Shown piece after piece: positions 5,865-7,165 of a stretch of DNA of 7,165 bases; positions within the stretch are counted from its first letter, which is position 1, and each line of letters begins with the position of its first letter. Source of the stretch: an uncultured Holophagales bacterium (GTDB taxonomy: Bacteria > Acidobacteriota > Thermoanaerobaculia > UBA5066); assembly GCA_937864895.1 (NCBI GenBank), contig CALMDF010000163.1, positions 1 through 7,165 on the forward strand, read 5' to 3'. The notes under the pieces were generated by a model, which saw only the letters and a program-made list of their open reading frames with translations, was not told the DNA's origin and did no database searches. The translations under genes and the position numbers were made by a program.

Positions 5865-7040
5865 ATGATCCGCGCGATGCCGCTCATCCCGCTCTCCCCG
5901 ATCGACCACGTCTTCACGGGCCGGGGCGCCTACCCGATCGAATTCGTCTTCTCCTACGCCGGCGCGATGGACGCGGGGCGCCTCGAAGAGAGCCTCCGCC
6001 GCGCGCTCGCCGTCTTCCCTCCCGTCTCGAGCCGCTTCGTCCGCCTCCCGGGCGGCGCCCTGGCCTTCGAGCCCTGGGAGGGGGGCTGCGCGTTTCGCGT
6101 GGCGGAGTCGGCGACCGGCTTCGCCGAGACCGATCGCCGGACCGTCTTCCTCGACCCCGTGGACGGCCGCGAGGGGGAGCCGCTCGCCCGCGTCCTCCTG
6201 ACGCGGACGCCGGACGGCTGCGTCCTCGGTTTCAGCCTTTCCCACGCCGTCGCCGACGGCTACGGCTACTTCCATTTCCTGACGAGCTGGGCGCGCCTCT
6301 TCAGGGGCGAGCCGTTCCCGCCGCCGTCGCACGCGCGCGAGGCGCTCTTCCCGGCCGTCGACGGGAACGCCGCCGCGCCCGGCCCCCACGCCGCGGGCGG
6401 GCTCTTCCGGGCCGGGCCCCGCCCGGAGGTGGATCGGGCCCGCCTCCGCCCGCACCGGCACGTCCTCTCCCGGGCCGAGCTCGTCGCGATGCACCGGGAG
6501 GCGCAGGAGGGGAACCCGGTCCGCCTGTCGCACAACGACACGGCGGCCGCGTGGCTCTGGAAGAAGTACCTCGTGGAGTGGGCCGGCGAGGACCCCTCCC
6601 TCGACACGTACGTCAGCTGCCCGGTCGACTTTCGCCGGATCCACCCGGCCGCCGGGCCGGCCTACTTCGGCAACGCGGTCGCCCTCGCGACGGCGTCGAT
6701 CCCGCGCGGGGAGCTCTCCGCCGCGCCGATCGGCGACCTCGCGACGCGCGTCCGCCGCGCCGTCGACGCGATCGACGCGGAGGCGGCGCAGCGCGCGCTC
6801 GCCGCCCTCGAGAGCCTCCGCCGCGCCGAGGGGCTGAAGGCGATGGAGGAGTGCCACGTCGTCCACCCGCGGCAGGGGCTCCTCCTGACGAACCTCTCGC
6901 GCCTCCCGGTCCCCGAGGTCGCCTTCGACGCCGGCCCGCCCGTCGCGTTCGACATCCTCACGCCCGGCGTCCGCGGGGCCGTCGCCCTCCCCGCGCCGGG
7001 CGGCGGGATCGCCCTCCGCGTTTTCCTTCCGAGCGCGTGA
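5865..7040 (+). CDS. BAHD-like acyltransferase
   Basis: The 391-residue protein has the hallmarks of the BAHD / transferase-family fold of the CoA-dependent acyltransferase superfamily. SHAVADGYG gives the HxxxDG catalytic motif with H127 and D131; SCPVDFRR then PAYFGNAV (267-272 for YFGNAV) matches the VDxR...YFGN segment; and LLTNLSRLPVPEVAFDAGPP has DAGPP (from D355) where plant and fungal members carry DFGWG. N- and C-terminal halves are joined by a Pro/Ala-rich linker (about 165-200), as in two-lobed BAHD enzymes. The single His in HxxxD, rather than HHxxxDG, argues against an NRPS condensation domain or wax-ester synthase. It should transfer an acyl group from CoA to an alcohol or amine; donor and acceptor cannot be read. 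No signal peptide, so cytoplasmic. Neither this ATG nor the in-frame ATG at 5877 (MPLIPLSP) has a ribosome site, so 5877 is an alternative start. An alpha/beta hydrolase follows after 10 bp. Confidence 0.87.
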   Translation: MIRAMPLIPLSPIDHVFTGRGAYPIEFVFSYAGAMDAGRLEESLRRALAVFPPVSSRFVRLPGGALAFEPWEGGCAFRVAESATGFAETDRRTVFLDPVDGREGEPLARVLLTRTPDGCVLGFSLSHAVADGYGYFHFLTSWARLFRGEPFPPPSHAREALFPAVDGNAAAPGPHAAGGLFRAGPRPEVDRARLRPHRHVLSRAELVAMHREAQEGNPVRLSHNDTAAAWLWKKYLVEWAGEDPSLDTYVSCPVDFRRIHPAAGPAYFGNAVALATASIPRGELSAAPIGDLATRVRRAVDAIDAEAAQRALAALESLRRAEGLKAMEECHVVHPRQGLLLTNLSRLPVPEVAFDAGPPVAFDILTPGVRGAVALPAPGGGIALRVFLPSA

Positions 7041-7050
7041 GAATCCGGGC

Positions 7051-7165
7051 GTGATCCACACCCGCTTCACCCTCGAGAGCCGCCTCGGCGAGCCGATCCA
7101 CGGAGACCTCCGCCTCCCCGACGACCCCGGCCCGCACCCCGCCGTCGTCGTCTGCCACGGGTTCA
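7051..7165 (+). CDS. Alpha/beta hydrolase, N-terminal part (3' partial)
   Basis: A GTG at 7051, ten bases after the acyltransferase stop, opens a frame that runs off the window after 38 codons. The product reads IHTRFTLES, GEPIHGDLRLP, then AVVVCHGF, the first beta strands and the HGF oxyanion-hole loop of alpha/beta hydrolases of the dienelactone hydrolase / acyl-peptidase-like type. The nucleophile elbow and the rest of the triad lie outside. The start has only a GAGA sequence (7039-7042), overlapping the upstream stop, as a weak ribosome site; the frame stays open further upstream, but earlier starts would overlap the acyltransferase end. The tight spacing suggests one operon and perhaps a shared acylated substrate. 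Confidence 0.72.
   Translation, partial: MIHTRFTLESRLGEPIHGDLRLPDDPGPHPAVVVCHGF

Noticed and set aside
5591..7054. 487-codon plus-strand open frame
   Set aside because: Overlaps the start of the beta-propeller gene and the whole acyltransferase in another frame; Arg/Pro-rich, with no motif.
5802..7070. 422-codon minus-strand open frame antisense to the acyltransferase
   Set aside because: The plus-strand protein has clear BAHD motifs, while this frame is Arg/Glu/Gly-rich and featureless.

Overview
This is a very GC-rich window, with G or C at nearly every third codon position, from what looks like a free-living, Gram-negative-type bacterium. Codon bias, two exported proteins with Ala/Leu-rich signal peptides, a secreted TPGYWKTH-type protein and a YVTN-type beta-propeller together recall Acidobacteriota (Thermoanaerobaculia/Holophagae-like) or Myxococcota-like genomes. 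No rRNA, tRNA or phylogenetic marker is present, so this placement is a guess. I see no mobile element, CRISPR array, RNA gene or phage gene. Composition looks even, and the region reads as ordinary chromosome with some accessory enzymes.

Layout. (1) Bases 1-846 (+) are the C-terminal 281 residues of a large secreted Cys-containing protein: a beta-sandwich-like segment followed by a TPGYWKTH domain. It is closed by a textbook intrinsic terminator (12-bp perfect stem, UUCG loop) at 872-905. (2) After an intergenic region with inverted repeats and a candidate -10 box come a PPP-family metallophosphatase (1008-1757, +) and, 50 bp on, a soluble PAS-PAS-HisKA-HATPase sensor kinase (1808-3385, +); these two are probably one transcript. 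(3) After a short gap with overlapping palindromes and a second candidate -10 box comes an exported amidohydrolase of the imidazolonepropionase/Xaa-Pro dipeptidase-like group (3433-4740, +). (4) Convergent to it, with 21 bp between the stop codons, is an exported YVTN beta-propeller protein (4762-5805, -). (5) Divergent from that, across about 59 bp, is a BAHD-like acyltransferase (5865-7040, +), followed 10 bp later by the start of an alpha/beta hydrolase (7051 to the window edge, +).

How the genes work together. The phosphatase-kinase pair is a plausible signalling unit, but no response regulator is visible. The amidohydrolase and the beta-propeller are both predicted to act outside the cytoplasm; they lie tail to tail and are separately transcribed. 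The acyltransferase and the hydrolase probably form an operon that could make or break an ester or amide on an unknown metabolite. I did not find a convincing new multi-gene system. The items most worth a second look are the bacterial BAHD-type enzyme and its hydrolase partner, the TPGYWKTH secreted protein, and a shared TAnnnTCCGCC element ahead of two genes.
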